64,000 nt of DNA from Saccharopolyspora galaxeae (GCF_016526145.1 NZ_JADDUE010000004.1:62001-126000); one strand, 5' to 3'; counted from the stretch's first letter, positions 1 to 9,338 are shown. Numbers and translations are program-made. Notes: a model not told the origin generated them from the sequence alone.

Positions 1-1359
1 TCCCGCGATTCCCGCAGCGGCCTCCAGGTGCCCGAGGTTCGTCTTGACCGATCCCAGCAGCAGCGGCCGCTGCGCGGGCCGCCCGCGGGCCAGCACCGAG
101 CGCAGGCCCTCCGCTTCGATCGGGTCGCCGAGCAACGTGCCCGTCCCGTGCGCTTCGACGTAGTCCACAACGGACGGATCGAGGTCCGCACCTGCGTAAG
201 CACTACGCAGCAAGTCCGCCTGCGCCACCGGATTCGGCGCCATCAGGCCGTTGGACCTGCCGTCCGAGTTGACCGCCGAGCCCCGCACGACCGCCAGGAT
301 CCGGTCGCCGTCGCGGTTCGCATCGGAGAGTCGTTTGAGCACGACGACACCGCAGCCTTCACCGCGCACGATGCCATCGGCGGAAGCGTCGAAAGCCTTG
401 CACCGACCGTCGTCCGACAACGCTCCGGCACGATCGAAGTTCGCCGTGATCGCCGGCGACAGCAGCAGGTTCACACCGCCGGCCAGCGCGACCCGGCTCT
501 CGCCCGACCGCAGGCTCGCGCACGCCTGGTGCACCGCCACCAGCGAGGACGAGCACGCCGTGTCGATCGCGGAACTCGGCCCCCGCAGGTCCAGGAAGTA
601 CGACAACCTGTTGGCCACAATGGACAGTGCTGCGCCGGTTCCGGTCCACGCGTCCACCGCTCGCAGATCGCGCGTGGTCAACGCGCCGTACTCGGTGGAC
701 GAAACCCCGACGAACACGCCGGTCGCGCTGCCGCGCAACGCCGAAGGCACCACGCCCGCGTGTTCCAGGGCCTCCCACGCAACCTCCAGCAGCAGCCGCT
801 GCTGCGGGTCCATGACCGCGGCTTCGGTGGGCGAGATCTCGAAGAACTCCGCGTCGAACTCGTCCACTCCGTCCAGGAACCCGCCTGCCTTGGGCAGTTT
901 GGACAGCGCGGGGTCCGCCCCGGAGAACCTCTCCCAGCGCCCCTCGGGGACCACGCCGACACCGCTGGCACCGGACTCCAGCAGCTCCCAGTAGCGGCGC
1001 GGTCCCCGGGCTCCCCCTGGGAAGCGGCAGCCCACGCCTACCACCGCAACGGGTTCGTCCGGCTCCGATTTTCGCGGGCGGGGGAACGGATCCGGCGACT
1101 CGTCGGCGCCGTCGGACCCGTCCGGTTGCGCCGCCAACGCCGCGGAAAGCCGGTCGATGGTCGGGTGCTCCCACAGCAGCGTCGGAGGCAACCGCTGCCC
1201 GACGATGTCCTGCACCCGCCCGGCCAGCTCCACCGCGTCCCGCGAGGACAACCCGAACTCCTGGAACGGGCGCCCGGTGTCCACCGAACCCGGGGGCAGC
1301 CCGAGCCGTCCGGCGACGTGCTGCGCCAACCAGTCCGCCCACTCCGCGCGATCACGCAT
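1..1359 (-). CDS. Pks13-like type I polyketide synthase, N-terminal ACP-KS part (cut by left edge)
   Basis: The gene starts at ATG 1359 and is open to base 1, giving 453 codons without a stop. Residues 1-60 are an acyl carrier domain in which the phosphopantetheine serine lies in GLSSRDAV (about Ser39). From about residue 100 a ketosynthase begins with [13 protein letters not shown]; its catalytic Cys269 lies in DTACSSSL, and the two histidines are His404 (VEAHGTG) and His444 (TNLGHLEA). An ACP at the very N terminus followed by KS, directly after a fatty acyl-AMP ligase, is the arrangement of mycobacterial FadD32-Pks13, and GLSSRDAV resembles the Pks13 N-terminal ACP. The start overlaps the ligase stop by 8 bp, so the two are probably co-translated. 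The rest (AT, further ACP, thioesterase) lies outside the window. Because the wall type suggests an organism without mycolic acids, the product may be another branched or long-chain lipid; that is inference. Confidence 0.93.
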   Translation of the reverse strand, partial: MRDRAEWADWLAQHVAGRLGLPPGSVDTGRPFQEFGLSSRDAVELAGRVQDIVGQRLPPTLLWEHPTIDRLSAALAAQPDGSDGADESPDPFPRPRKSEPDEPVAVVGVGCRFPGGARGPRRYWELLESGASGVGVVPEGRWERFSGADPALSKLPKAGGFLDGVDEFDAEFFEISPTEAAVMDPQQRLLLEVAWEALEHAGVVPSALRGSATGVFVGVSSTEYGALTTRDLRAVDAWTGTGAALSIVANRLSYFLDLRGPSSAIDTACSSSLVAVHQACASLRSGESRVALAGGVNLLLSPAITANFDRAGALSDDGRCKAFDASADGIVRGEGCGVVVLKRLSDANRDGDRILAVVRGSAVNSDGRSNGLMAPNPVAQADLLRSAYAGADLDPSVVDYVEAHGTGTLLGDPIEAEGLRSVLARGRPAQRPLLLGSVKTNLGHLEAAAGIAG

Positions 1360-3100
1360 GATCGGCCTCCAAGTAGCGCTCGCGGCACAACCGGCGGGCG
1401 ACCTTGCCGCTCGACGTGCGCGGAACGGTGTCCGGTTCCACCAGCACGAGATCGCTGAGCAGCACACCGTGCTCGGCCGAGACCGCCGAGCGCACCGCAC
1501 TGGTGATCTCCGCGGGGTCGCGGTCGGACGCGGCGACGCGCCTGCCGTACTCGGCCACGACGACCAACCGCTCACCTTCGGCCGCGCTGATCGCGAAAGC
1601 GGCGGTGTGGTGCTTGCGCACCGCCGGGTGCGCCTGCTCCACGGTCAGCTCCACGTCCTGCGGGTAGTGGTTGCGGCCGTCGATGATGATCACGTCCTTC
1701 ATCCGGCCGGTGACGAACAGCTCGCCGCCGTCCAGCACACCGAGGTCGCCGGTGCGCAGCCAGCCGTCCGCGGGCAGCTCACCCGCGCCTACCGGTTCGG
1801 CGTCTGCCAGCTCGACGCCAAAGGTGTCCTGCTCGTCCCGGCCCCAGTAGCCCTGGCCGGTGTTCGGGCCGTGCACCCAGATCTCGCCCACGCCGCCGTC
1901 GGGCAGCACGGTGTGCGAGTCCGGGTCGACCACCGCGACCCGCTGTCCCACCGGGCGGCCGCAGGAGACCAGGTCGCTGACCGCCTCAGTCCCCTGCGGT
2001 GGTCGTGCTCGGCCCAGGGCGAGCTGCTCTCGGCTGAAACCGGCCACCCGCGGTTCGCTGCCCGAATCGGTCACCGAGACGAAAACCGTCGCCTCCGCCA
2101 AGCCGTACGAACAGCGGTGCGTCTCCGGGCGCAGACCGCAATCCGCGAACGCCTCGTTGAACCGGTGCAGCGTCTCCGGGCGCACCGGTTCGCTGCCGTT
2201 GATCAGTGAAACAACTTCGTCGAGCTGCAACCACGCCTTCTCCTCGTCGCTGACGCGCGCCGCGCAGAAGTCGTAGGCGAAGTTCGGTGCGGCGCTGATC
2301 GAACCCGGGTGGTCCGAGAGCAGCCGCAACCACCTGCCCGGACGCTGCAGGAACGCCACCGGGTCCATCAGCACCGACGGCAGGCCACCGACCAGCGGCG
2401 CGGCCACGGACAGCACCAGACCCATGTCGTGGAACAACGGCAACCAGCTCACCGAAACCGCACCCGGCTCGTTGCCGCCGTAGGCCCGCAGAGCCTGGTC
2501 CGCGTTGGCGAGCACGTTCGCGTGGGTCAGCTCCACACCGGCCGGGACACGGGTCGAGCCCGAGGTGTACTGCAGGTACGCCAGATCGTGCGGGCCCGTC
2601 GACGGTGGCCGGTACTCGTCCGCCAGCGTCGCGGGCAGCGTGTCGACGGCCGCGCAATGCCGCGGAGAACCGTCCCGGATCTGCTCCCGCACCTGATCGA
2701 ACGAGCTCTTGCCGGTCAACGCGCAGCTCGGCGCGCAACTGTCCAGCACCCGCGCCAGACGGTCGCCGTGGCCGGGCAGGTCCGGGGTGAACAGCGGCAC
2801 GGCGATCAGGCCCGCGTGCACCGCGCCGAGGAAACCGGTCACGTACTCCAGGCCCTGCGGAGCCATGATCGCCACCCGCTCACCCGGTTCGCAGCGCTGC
2901 TGCAGCCAGGCGGCGACGGTCCGCACGCGCTCGTGCAACTCGGCCCAGGACAGCGACCAGGCCACACCGTCCGGGCTGGCGTCGTGGTCGACGAAGGTGA
3001 CGGCGAGGTCCTCGCCCGCTTCGCGGGCCGCGGTCACCAGCGGGTCGGTGAGCAGTCGCGCCGGACGCTCGGCGAGCGGTTCGTCCGTGCTCGGCACCAT
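1352..3100 (-). CDS. Fatty acyl-AMP ligase (FadD32-like)
   Basis: This 582-residue adenylate-forming enzyme should activate a fatty acid as acyl-AMP and load it on the N-terminal ACP of the downstream synthase. Visible motifs are the core P-loop YTSGSTRVPAGV (residues 178-188), SWLPLFHDMGLVL, and the C-terminal GRMKDVIIIDGRNHYPQD hinge typical of FAALs. The start at 3100 is preferred because GGAGGG lies 7 bases before it; an in-frame ATG at 3115 would put that ribosome site inside the gene. FAALs differ from acyl-CoA ligases by an inserted segment that favours transfer to ACP instead of CoA; length and motifs fit this class, but the insertion itself was not aligned. The gene is the first of a probable two-gene operon transcribed away from the lipase at 3556. 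Confidence 0.93.
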   Translation of the reverse strand: MVPSTDEPLAERPARLLTDPLVTAAREAGEDLAVTFVDHDASPDGVAWSLSWAELHERVRTVAAWLQQRCEPGERVAIMAPQGLEYVTGFLGAVHAGLIAVPLFTPDLPGHGDRLARVLDSCAPSCALTGKSSFDQVREQIRDGSPRHCAAVDTLPATLADEYRPPSTGPHDLAYLQYTSGSTRVPAGVELTHANVLANADQALRAYGGNEPGAVSVSWLPLFHDMGLVLSVAAPLVGGLPSVLMDPVAFLQRPGRWLRLLSDHPGSISAAPNFAYDFCAARVSDEEKAWLQLDEVVSLINGSEPVRPETLHRFNEAFADCGLRPETHRCSYGLAEATVFVSVTDSGSEPRVAGFSREQLALGRARPPQGTEAVSDLVSCGRPVGQRVAVVDPDSHTVLPDGGVGEIWVHGPNTGQGYWGRDEQDTFGVELADAEPVGAGELPADGWLRTGDLGVLDGGELFVTGRMKDVIIIDGRNHYPQDVELTVEQAHPAVRKHHTAAFAISAAEGERLVVVAEYGRRVAASDRDPAEITSAVRSAVSAEHGVLLSDLVLVEPDTVPRTSSGKVARRLCRERYLEADHA

Positions 3101-3555
3101 GGGAACTCCCTCCACGCGAGCCCCGAGCGCAGCACGAGCACGACTCGTGGCTGATCGGGGCGGGAAGTGCCGGCGCGTCGGAGAATTGTCACCACTCGAC
3201 TACGCCGGCGAGCGGAGAAAAATTGTCACGGCGCGTTCGGGCATGTCAAGCGAGCCGCATCGGCAACGACGCTTCGCGCACCTAGTTGATCGCTTTTCCG
3301 GAGTTTTTTATCAGCACCGTGACAATCGCCGATGACATCGGTTGATCAGTCCGACACCTCTGGAAGGACCACCGGGCAAGTACGCTGAGCTGGCACTAAA
3401 GCTACTCCACCCGGAAAGCGCACGACATTCGATTCACTCGCACGGAGCATTGCCAAACGGTCCGCGATGTTCCATCTTCAGCATCCCGGACACGGCCGAA
3501 TGCCTGCCCGTAACCCGCTTTCCCCGGAAATCCTCGACTTTTTCCCGGAGCAGCA
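3101..3555. other. 455-bp divergent intergenic region
   Basis: This stretch separates the minus-strand acyl-AMP ligase from the plus-strand lipase and is clearly lower in GC than its surroundings, as expected for promoter DNA. No convincing gene was seen. It contains three copies of ATTGTCAC (listed separately). The lipase ribosome site GGAG lies 5 bases before its ATG at 3556. Confidence 0.7.
3185..3326. promoter_or_regulatory. Three copies of an ATTGTCAC motif, candidate operators
   Basis: ATTGTCAC occurs at 3185-3192, again as ATTGTCACGG at 3222-3231, and in inverse orientation as CCGTGACAAT at 3317-3326. The last two form a 10-bp perfect inverted repeat about 85 bp apart. All lie in the promoter region shared by the acyl-AMP ligase and the lipase. 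TTGTCA also resembles a -35 hexamer, so some copies could be promoter elements instead of operators. Confidence 0.4.
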
Positions 3556-4803
3556 ATGAAGATCGCCTCATCACGTGCGGCAAATGCCGTTTCCATCGGT
3601 CTCACCGCAGCGGTTCTGACGGTTCTGACCGCTGCGCCCGTGCAGGCGGCGGATCCCGCGGCGCCGCAGGCACCGAGCGCCGCGGCGGAGCAACCGCCCG
3701 GCCCGTTCGACGACTCCTTCTACCGGCCGCCCGCCGAGCCCCCGGCAGGCGAGCCGGGTGACGTCATCCGCTGGCGCCCGGTCTTCCCCGCGCTCAACGG
3801 CGCCAATGCCGACGCCTGGCAAGTGATGTACCTGTCCACCGACGCCCGCGGCGAACGGAACACGGTCGTCGGCACGATCCTCGTGCCCAAGGGCGCCGAT
3901 CCCGCCAAGACGCCCATCGTGGGTTTCGGACCGGGAACGCAAGGGCCCGCGTTCAAGTGCGCGCCGTCGAAAGCGGTCGAGCGCGGCACGCTCTACGACC
4001 AACCCGCGGTGAACGACGCGCTGTCGAACGGCTACGCCGTCGCGCTGACCGACTACGAGGGTTACGCACCGGGCGAGGACAACAAGCCGACCTACATCGT
4101 CGGCCGCTCCGAGGGGCCCGCGCTGATCGACAGCGTCCGCGCGGCGCAACGGCTCCCGCAGGCCGGGCTCTCCGCTGAGTCCAAAGTGGCCTTCCAGGGC
4201 TATTCGCAGGGCGGCGGGGCCGTGATGTGGGCGGGTGAGATGCAGCCCGAGTACGCGCCGGAGCTGAACCTGGTGGGCGTCGCAGGCGGCGGCGTGCCCG
4301 CCGACCTCAACGAAGTCGCGAAAGGACTGGACGGCTACGTCGGGTTCGGCTTCCTCGCCTTCGCCGCCGCAGGACTGGACTTCGCCTACCCGGATCTGAA
4401 ACTGGACTCCTACCTGAACGAAACCGGCCGCGAAGACCTCGCCGACGCGCGGCAGAACGACTGCGTCGTGGAGCTGCTGACCAAGTACCCGTTCAAGCGG
4501 ATCAGCGACTACACCCACACCGACCCGCTGGGCACACCGCAATGGCAGGAACGGCTGGCGGAGAACAAGCTGGGGCAGGGCAGGATCAACGCTCCAGTCT
4601 TCCAGTACCACGCCACCACCGACGAGATCGTGAACACGCCGCAGGCCGAGGCGCTGCACGAGACCTACTGCGCCAAAGGCATGGACGTGACCTGGCGGAC
4701 CTACCCGAGCGACCACTTGAGCGGGATCTTCGCGGGCAACCCGGACGCGCAGCAGTTCATCAAGGACCGGTTCGAAGGCAAGCCCACCACGCCCAACTGC
4801 TGA
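3556..4803 (+). CDS. Secreted triacylglycerol lipase/esterase, LIP family
   Basis: This 415-residue protein begins with a Sec signal peptide: KIASSR, a hydrophobic run from about residue 10, and a probable cut after PVQA near residue 31. It is followed by a Pro/Ala-rich segment. It has an alpha/beta-hydrolase fold with the nucleophile Ser217 in GYSQGGG; Asp356 (TTDEIV) and His387 (PSDHLSG) are the likely acid and base. The motif GFGPGTQGP and the overall pattern match the secretory lipase (LIP) family of actinobacteria and fungi. It probably hydrolyses lipid esters outside the cell. The gene is monocistronic, with a GC-rich hairpin directly after the stop. The natural substrate cannot be told from sequence. 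Confidence 0.88.
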   Translation: MKIASSRAANAVSIGLTAAVLTVLTAAPVQAADPAAPQAPSAAAEQPPGPFDDSFYRPPAEPPAGEPGDVIRWRPVFPALNGANADAWQVMYLSTDARGERNTVVGTILVPKGADPAKTPIVGFGPGTQGPAFKCAPSKAVERGTLYDQPAVNDALSNGYAVALTDYEGYAPGEDNKPTYIVGRSEGPALIDSVRAAQRLPQAGLSAESKVAFQGYSQGGGAVMWAGEMQPEYAPELNLVGVAGGGVPADLNEVAKGLDGYVGFGFLAFAAAGLDFAYPDLKLDSYLNETGREDLADARQNDCVVELLTKYPFKRISDYTHTDPLGTPQWQERLAENKLGQGRINAPVFQYHATTDEIVNTPQAEALHETYCAKGMDVTWRTYPSDHLSGIFAGNPDAQQFIKDRFEGKPTTPNC

Positions 4804-4809
4804 ACAGCA

Positions 4810-4848
4810 CGGGCGCGCGGACCGCGGCGATCCCGGTTCGCGCGCCCG
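4810..4848. terminator. Hairpin after the lipase gene
   Basis: Arms CGGGCGCGCG (4810-4819) and CGCGCGCCCG (4839-4848) pair perfectly, and the next five positions (GACCG with CGGTT) extend the stem with one G-T pair. It starts 7 bp after the lipase stop. There is no T-tract, which is common in actinobacteria. Confidence 0.6.
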
Positions 4849-4884
4849 GCATGGCCGGAAGGCCGGCCCGCCCCGACGTCCGGA

Positions 4885-4926
4885 AACTTAGATTTAACGT
4901 GAAGTCCAAGTTACTGTGGACGCATG
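4885..4926 (+). promoter_or_regulatory. MerR-type promoter of soxR with 19-bp spacer, probably leaderless
   Basis: A -35-like CTTAGA (4887-4892) and a -10-like TACTGT (4912-4917) are separated by 19 bp, the overlong spacing that MerR-family proteins correct by bending DNA. An AACTT/AAGTT inverted pair (4885-4889 and 4908-4912) flanks the spacer. The -10 lies 6 bp before ATG 4924 with no ribosome site, so the transcript is probably leaderless. Confidence 0.5.
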
Positions 4927-5385
4927 TCGAAACCGCCGCACACGTTGACCATCGGCGAAGTCGCGCACCGCAGCGGCGTCGCGCAGACCGCGCTGCGCTT
5001 CTACGAACAACGCGGCCTGATCACCTCCAGCCGCACCAGCGGCAACCAACGCCGCTACGAACGCGCCGTGCTGCGCAGGCTGGCGTTCATCCGCGCGGCG
5101 CAACGCGTCGGACTGAGCCTGGAACAGGTGACCGAAGCGCTGTCCACGCTGCCGACCGACCACGCCCCCACCAAGAGCGACTGGACCCGGCTGTCCCGTT
5201 CCTGGCGCGACGAACTGGACGCGCGCATCGACGGCCTGCAACGGCTGCGGGACCGGCTCACCGGCTGCATCGGCTGCGGTTGCCTGTCGTTGCGCACCTG
5301 CGCGCTGAACAACCCCGACGACGAGATGGCCGAGCAAGGCCCCGGATCACCGCTGCTGGAACCCGCTGCCGATCGGTCGCACTGA
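4924..5385 (+). CDS. soxR: Redox-sensitive MerR-family regulator SoxR
   Basis: This 153-residue protein has an N-terminal MerR helix-turn-helix (LTIGEVAHRSGVAQTALRFYE, residues 8-28), a dimerisation helix, and the SoxR iron-sulfur signature with Cys115, Cys118, Cys120 and Cys126 (CIGCGC, then CALNNPDD). In SoxR these four cysteines hold a [2Fe-2S] cluster whose oxidation by redox-cycling compounds activates transcription. The adjacent promoter has the spacing expected for autoregulation. No obvious SoxR target such as a quinone reductase lies beside it. It converges with the response regulator at 5389, only 3 bp away. Confidence 0.92.
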   Translation: MSKPPHTLTIGEVAHRSGVAQTALRFYEQRGLITSSRTSGNQRRYERAVLRRLAFIRAAQRVGLSLEQVTEALSTLPTDHAPTKSDWTRLSRSWRDELDARIDGLQRLRDRLTGCIGCGCLSLRTCALNNPDDEMAEQGPGSPLLEPAADRSH

Positions 5386-5388
5386 GCT

Positions 5389-6069
5389 TCACCCCTGCTC
5401 GCGCCAGCGGTAGAACATCTCGGGACGTCCCACGCCCCCGTACCGCGGGTCGCGCCTGGCCATGCCGTTGTCGACCAGGTACTCCAAATAGCGCCGAGCC
5501 GTCACCCGCGACACCCCGGCTTGCTCCCCCACCGCGCCCGCGGAGGCGCCTTCGCGGTGCGCGCGCAGCGCCGACACGACGGCCGCCAGCGTCTCCTCGC
5601 CCATGCCCTTCGGCAACGACGCGCGATCCACACCGCGCAAGGTGGAGAACGCGCGGTCGATCTCGCTCTGCCCGCTGGCCTCCCGATCGTGCCCGAGGCT
5701 CTGCCGGAACAGCGCGTAGTGCTCCAGCTTCTCCCGCATCGCCGCGAACGTGAACGGCTTCAACAAGTACTGCACGACACCGCTGGCGACCGAAGCGCGC
5801 ACCACCTTCAGGTCCCGCGCCGAAGTCACCGCGATCACGTCGGCGGAGCTGCCCGCGTTGCGCAACGCCCGCGCGACCGCGAGACCGTCCATGTCCGGCA
5901 ACCGCAGATCCAGCAGCACCAGGTCGACCTGCGTGCGCTCCAAGAACCGCAGCGCCTCCTGCCCGGTGCGGACGCGCCCGGCGACCTGGAACTCGTCCAG
6001 CCGGGACACGTACATCTCGTGCGCCTCACCGGCGACCGGGTCGTCCTCCACGACCAGCACGGAGATCAC
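5389..6069 (-). CDS. CitB/DcuR-type response regulator
   Basis: This 226-residue regulator has a receiver domain beginning MISVLVVEDDPVAGEAH and a phospho-acceptor Asp54 in LLDLRLPDMDG. The C-terminal DNA-binding domain includes AGVSRVTARRYLEYLV and ends with GVGRPEMFYRW, the form found with CitA/DcuS sensor kinases. The start is GTG 6069, whose GTGA overlaps the kinase stop by 4 bp; a longer upstream reading would only run through kinase code in another frame. Together with the kinase it probably activates the dicarboxylate carrier gene at 7913. The pairing with a C4-dicarboxylate or citrate signal is inferred from family and context. Confidence 0.92.
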   Translation of the reverse strand: MISVLVVEDDPVAGEAHEMYVSRLDEFQVAGRVRTGQEALRFLERTQVDLVLLDLRLPDMDGLAVARALRNAGSSADVIAVTSARDLKVVRASVASGVVQYLLKPFTFAAMREKLEHYALFRQSLGHDREASGQSEIDRAFSTLRGVDRASLPKGMGEETLAAVVSALRAHREGASAGAVGEQAGVSRVTARRYLEYLVDNGMARRDPRYGGVGRPEMFYRWREQG

Positions 6070-7754
6070 GAACTCACCTCCGGCAGCGGGATCCGCACGG
6101 TGAACACGGCTCCAGCGTCCCGCTGCACATCGACGTTTCCGCCGTAGCGGCGCACGCTCTGGCCCACCAGCGCCAGCCCCAAGCCGCGGCCGGAGTTCGC
6201 CGGGCCGCCCCCGCCGGAGCTCTCCGGGCCCCCGCCGGGGTCTTTGGTGGACCAACCGCGCCGGAACACATCCCGCGCAGTGTCCGGGTCCAGCCCCGGG
6301 CCGTTGTCCGCCACGCGGATGACCAGCGCGTCCGGCTCGGCACGCACGCTCACCTCGACCCGCGGCGACGGCGCCTCCTGCGTCGCGTCCACCGCGTTGT
6401 CGATCAGATTGCCGAGGATCGTCACCAAGTCGCGGGAACGCACGTTCCGCAGCACGCCGTCGTCGACGTCGCTGTCCTCCGACAGCACCACCTCGACACC
6501 GCGTTCCCGGGCCTCCGCGCTCTTGCCGAGCAGAACCGCCGCCAGCACCGGCTCCCCCACCGCGGTCACCACGCGATCGGTGAGCTGCTGGGCCAACTCC
6601 AGCTCAGCAGTGGCGAACGCGACGGCTTCCTCGGTGCGGCCGAGCTCGATCAACGACACCACCGCGTGCAGCCGGTTCGCCGACTCGTGCGCCTGCGAAC
6701 GCAGCGACTCCGAGAATCCGCGCATCGAGTCCAGCTCCCCGGTCAACGCCTGCAGCTCCGTGTGATCGCGAAGCGTGACCACGCTGCCCAGATCACGCTC
6801 ACCGCTGCGCACCGGCGAGACGTTGACCAGCACCACGCGGTCAGCGGTCAGATGCACCTCGTCGCGGACCTCCCGGTGCGCGATCAGCGTCTCGACCAAC
6901 GAGCCGGGCAGCCCGAGATCGGCGGGACGGGAGCCCTCGGCCTCGGCGGGATCCACGGAAAGCAGCACAGCCGCACCATCGTTGCACAGCGTCACCGCGC
7001 CCGACGGGGAGACCAGCAGCAGCCCCTCGCGGACCGCGTGCAAGATCGCGTCGTGGTACTCGTACATCCGGCTCAGCTCCGCCGGGCGCAATCCGTGCGT
7101 GTGCCTGCGCAGCCGGCTCGCGACCAAGTAGCTGGCCAGCCCGCCGAACAGCAGCGCCGCGGCCGCCACACCGGCCAGCAGAAAGATCTGCCCGCGGAGC
7201 TCGGCGGTCAGGACCCGCACCGTGATCCCCACTGCCACCAGCGCGCGCACCCGCCCCGACTCGTCGAACACGGGAGTCACCGCGCGCACCGATGGCCCCA
7301 ACGTGCCGGTGTAGGTCTCGGTGAGCAGTTCGCCACGCTGCGCAGGTGCGATGTTGCCGATGAACGGCTGCCCGATCAGCGCCGTGTTCGGGTGCGTGTA
7401 GCGGATGCCGGCCGGATCCATGATCGTGATGAACGCGACGCCCGTGTCCGCGCGCACGCGCTCAGCCAGCGGTTCCAACGTGGCCGACGGGTTCGGCGCG
7501 CCGAGCGCTCGCAGCAAGTCAGGACTCGCCGCGAGGGTGCGGGCCACCCCGGTCACCTCCTCGGCGGCCGACTGAGTGCTGCGGCGCTGCGCGTTCACGT
7601 AACCCAGCACGGCGATGACCAGCACTATCGCGGCCACCACGACCACTTGCAGCAAGAACAGCTGCGCGGCGAGGCTGGCTCCCCGCGCACCGCGCCGAGC
7701 CGCCCGATTGCTCAGCAGCGCGCGCAGGCGCCCGAGCAGAGGGAAATGCGACAT
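6066..7754 (-). CDS. CitA/DcuS-type sensor histidine kinase
   Basis: This is a 562-residue membrane kinase. A first transmembrane helix (about residues 22-47) is followed by a periplasmic sensor domain with ITIMDPAGIRYTHPN, which in this family binds citrate or C4-dicarboxylates. A second helix around LLAGVAAAALLFGGLASYLV is followed by a PAS domain, a phospho-acceptor His356 in SQAHESANRLH, and an ATPase with GNLIDNAVDA and ADNGPGLDP. A Gly/Pro-rich insert (GGGPESSGGGGPAN) sits inside the ATP lid. ATG 7754 is chosen because family members start with short cytoplasmic tails; ATG 7793 is also possible. It is translationally coupled to the response regulator and divergent from dctA. Confidence 0.9.
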   Translation of the reverse strand: MSHFPLLGRLRALLSNRAARRGARGASLAAQLFLLQVVVVAAIVLVIAVLGYVNAQRRSTQSAAEEVTGVARTLAASPDLLRALGAPNPSATLEPLAERVRADTGVAFITIMDPAGIRYTHPNTALIGQPFIGNIAPAQRGELLTETYTGTLGPSVRAVTPVFDESGRVRALVAVGITVRVLTAELRGQIFLLAGVAAAALLFGGLASYLVASRLRRHTHGLRPAELSRMYEYHDAILHAVREGLLLVSPSGAVTLCNDGAAVLLSVDPAEAEGSRPADLGLPGSLVETLIAHREVRDEVHLTADRVVLVNVSPVRSGERDLGSVVTLRDHTELQALTGELDSMRGFSESLRSQAHESANRLHAVVSLIELGRTEEAVAFATAELELAQQLTDRVVTAVGEPVLAAVLLGKSAEARERGVEVVLSEDSDVDDGVLRNVRSRDLVTILGNLIDNAVDATQEAPSPRVEVSVRAEPDALVIRVADNGPGLDPDTARDVFRRGWSTKDPGGGPESSGGGGPANSGRGLGLALVGQSVRRYGGNVDVQRDAGAVFTVRIPLPEVSS

Positions 7755-7912
7755 GACTGAATCGTTGCTCCCGCATGAACACAATGAACGCAACGGTGAC
7801 GGTCACGGCCCGTGAGTCCGATAGTCTCCCCCGATGCGCTCGTGACCCAAGACACGACCGAATGAGTGACCGCCTACCACAGTGACAGGTACATCCCGTA
7901 GGAGTTTCACCC

Positions 7913-9295
7913 GTGCCAAGCAAAGACGCTGCGCCCGAGGCCGCCGGTGCACCGCCGAAGAAGCGGGACCGCACGCACTACCTCTACATCTTCGTCATCG
8001 TGGCGGTGCTGGCCGGCATCGCGGTCGGGTTCGCCTTCCCCGACTTCGCGACCTCGCTGAAACCACTGGGCACCGGCTTCGTCAACCTGATCAAGATGAT
8101 GATCTCGCCGGTCATCTTCTGCACCATCGTGCTCGGCGTCGGCGGAGTCCGGCAGGCCGCGAAGGTCGGCAAGGTCGGCGGCCTCGCGCTGGGCTACTTC
8201 CTCGTGATGTCCCTGGTCGCCCTCGTGATCGGGCTGCTGGTCGGCAACGTGCTGCACCCCGGTGAAGGTCTGCAGCTCACCGAGGAGATGCGCACCAGCG
8301 GCCAAGGCCAGCTCTCCGGCGGCGGTGAAGCCGAAGGACTCAGCGGCTTCCTGCTCGGCATCATCCCGAACACGCTGGTCTCCTCCCTCACCGAAGGTGA
8401 AGTGCTGCAGACGCTGCTGGTGGCGCTGCTCGCCGGGTTCGCCCTGCAAGCCCTCGGGGACAAGGGCACCCCGATCCTGAACGGCATCGAGCACATCCAG
8501 CGGCTCGTGTTCAAGATCCTCGCGATGGTGATGTGGGTCGCGCCGATCGGCGCGTTCGGCGCCATCGCCGCCGTGGTCGGCGCCACCGGCGTGGACGCGC
8601 TCAAAGGCCTCGGCATCATCATGCTCGGCTTCTACACGACCTGCGTGCTGTTCGTGTTCGTCGTCCTCGGCCCGCTGCTGTGGGCGTTCGCGCGGGTCAA
8701 CGTGTTCCGGCTGCTCGCCTACCTGGGCCGGGAGTTCCTGCTGATCCTGTCCACCTCCTCCTCGGAGGCGGCGCTGCCGCGGCTGATCGCGAAGCTGGAA
8801 CACCTCGGCGTGAGCAAGCCCGTCGTCGGCATCACCGTGCCCACCGGGTACTCGTTCAACCTCGACGGCACCGCGATCTACCTGACGATGGCCTCGCTGT
8901 TCATCGCCTCCGCGATGGGCGAACCGCTGGCGCTCGGCGAGCAGGTCTCGCTGCTGATCTTCATGGTCATCGCCTCGAAGGGCGCGGCAGGCGTCAGCGG
9001 CGCCGGCCTGGCCACGCTCGCGGGCGGGCTGCAGTCGCACCGGCCCGAACTGGTCGACGGCGTCGGCCTCATCGTCGGCATCGACCGGTTCATGTCGGAA
9101 GCCCGCGCGCTGACCAACTTCGCGGGCAACGCGATCGCCACCGTGATCATCGGCTCCTGGACCAAGGAGATCGACCGGGAGCAGATGCAGCGGGTGTTCG
9201 CCAAGGAAGACCCGTTCAACGAGCAGAGCTTCGTCGACGAGGAGGAGTCGACCGAGCAGGCAGCGGACAAGCAGCCCGCCACCACCGCACGCTGA
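7913..9295 (+). CDS. dctA: C4-dicarboxylate:cation symporter DctA
   Basis: This 460-residue carrier of the DAACS/SLC1 family takes up succinate, fumarate or malate with protons or sodium. It shows the serine-rich re-entrant loop STSSSEAALPRL, the conserved PTGYSFNLDGTAIYLT motif and the NFAGNAIAT substrate-site segment in TM8. About eight membrane segments plus two hairpin loops fit the fold. The start is GTG 7913 with AGGAG 8 bases before it. The C terminus carries an extra acidic tail (DEEESTEQAADKQ). It is divergent from the CitA/CitB-type genes, which are its probable activators. Confidence 0.93.
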   Translation: MPSKDAAPEAAGAPPKKRDRTHYLYIFVIVAVLAGIAVGFAFPDFATSLKPLGTGFVNLIKMMISPVIFCTIVLGVGGVRQAAKVGKVGGLALGYFLVMSLVALVIGLLVGNVLHPGEGLQLTEEMRTSGQGQLSGGGEAEGLSGFLLGIIPNTLVSSLTEGEVLQTLLVALLAGFALQALGDKGTPILNGIEHIQRLVFKILAMVMWVAPIGAFGAIAAVVGATGVDALKGLGIIMLGFYTTCVLFVFVVLGPLLWAFARVNVFRLLAYLGREFLLILSTSSSEAALPRLIAKLEHLGVSKPVVGITVPTGYSFNLDGTAIYLTMASLFIASAMGEPLALGEQVSLLIFMVIASKGAAGVSGAGLATLAGGLQSHRPELVDGVGLIVGIDRFMSEARALTNFAGNAIATVIIGSWTKEIDREQMQRVFAKEDPFNEQSFVDEEESTEQAADKQPATTAR

Positions 9296-9338
9296 TGCGC
9301 GCGCGGTGCGGTACCGCGCCGGGACAGATGGGAAGAAG

